From contig CAJUJY010000040.1 of assembly GCA_910586555.1 (NCBI GenBank), forward strand, positions 1 through 33,455: a stretch of DNA of 33,455 nucleotides. The letters are read 5' to 3'. Origin of the DNA: an uncultured Lachnospiraceae bacterium. GTDB lineage: Bacteria; Bacillota; Clostridia; Lachnospirales; Lachnospiraceae. The position numbers and the translations under genes were made by a program. The notes below the pieces were generated by a model. The model saw nothing but the letters and a program-made list of their open reading frames with translations. It did no database searches and had not been told where the DNA came from. Below are positions 33,401 to 33,455 of this stretch, piece by piece (positions within the stretch are counted from its first letter, which is position 1; each line of letters starts with the position of its first letter).

Positions 33401-33452
33401 CACGGAAATCAATTTTCAAAAAGTTAAAGATAAGATATAATGAAGACATGGA
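33401..33452 (+). repeat. Right copy of 52-bp terminal inverted repeat with outward promoter
   Basis: Inverted partner of 1-52. It contains TTTTCA (33413-33418), 17 bases, TATAAT (33436-33441), pointing out of the window to the right. The promoter and its downstream bases up to ATGGA are conserved between the copies, except one base. Confidence 0.85.
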
Positions 33453-33455
33453 TAG

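Overview
The window looks like a low-GC Firmicute of class Clostridia, most likely a Lachnospiraceae gut anaerobe. The reasons are the AT-rich, AGG/ATA/ACA-heavy codon use, GGAGG-type ribosome sites, the relA-MBL-hemZ...aspS neighbourhood, a [FeFe]-hydrogenase-like sensor, an anaerobe-type HemZ, and recombinases of a type I recognise from this family. No rRNA, tRNA or CRISPR array is visible. The two ends (1-52 and 33401-33452) are near-identical inverted copies of one sequence carrying an outward-facing promoter. This suggests a contig bounded by two copies of a multi-copy repeat.

Left half, core functions. At 0.2-5.5 kb lies a probable operon: a bifunctional (p)ppGpp synthetase/hydrolase (Rel), a metallo-beta-lactamase-fold hydrolase, HemZ and a small HD-GYP-type protein. 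A structured repeat (5575-5787) then precedes aspS, a PAP2 phosphatase, leuS, a secreted SGNH/SASA esterase and a cation/calcium antiporter. Two minus-strand genes follow: an unknown protein, and a soluble fusion of a ferredoxin/[FeFe]-hydrogenase-like sensor module with a chemoreceptor signalling domain. Then come an EcsC-family protein and the glycolytic cluster gap-pgk-tpiA, with clear promoters and terminators.

Right half, accessory. A second copy of the structured repeat precedes a MotA-like/FliG-C-like soluble protein. After a GNAT acetyltransferase comes a large serine recombinase whose 3' end runs into a fragment of a broken 'peptidoglycan-binding-like' gene. A second, 5,035-bp element (25520-30554) splits the same gene. 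It carries an acyltransferase / DUF6320 membrane protein / acetyl-esterase operon and a tandem pair of serine recombinases. Its junctions share a GGGG core. Rejoining the ends predicts a perfectly palindromic attP (11-bp arms) and an empty site that restores the host gene's reading frame from codon 164 onward. This is the most striking system in the window: a compact, probably excisable element with cargo, in a gene that is itself a recombination hotspot.

The last 2.4 kb hold a dUTPase-family protein, a secreted membrane-anchored protein, and a frameshifted secreted protein.
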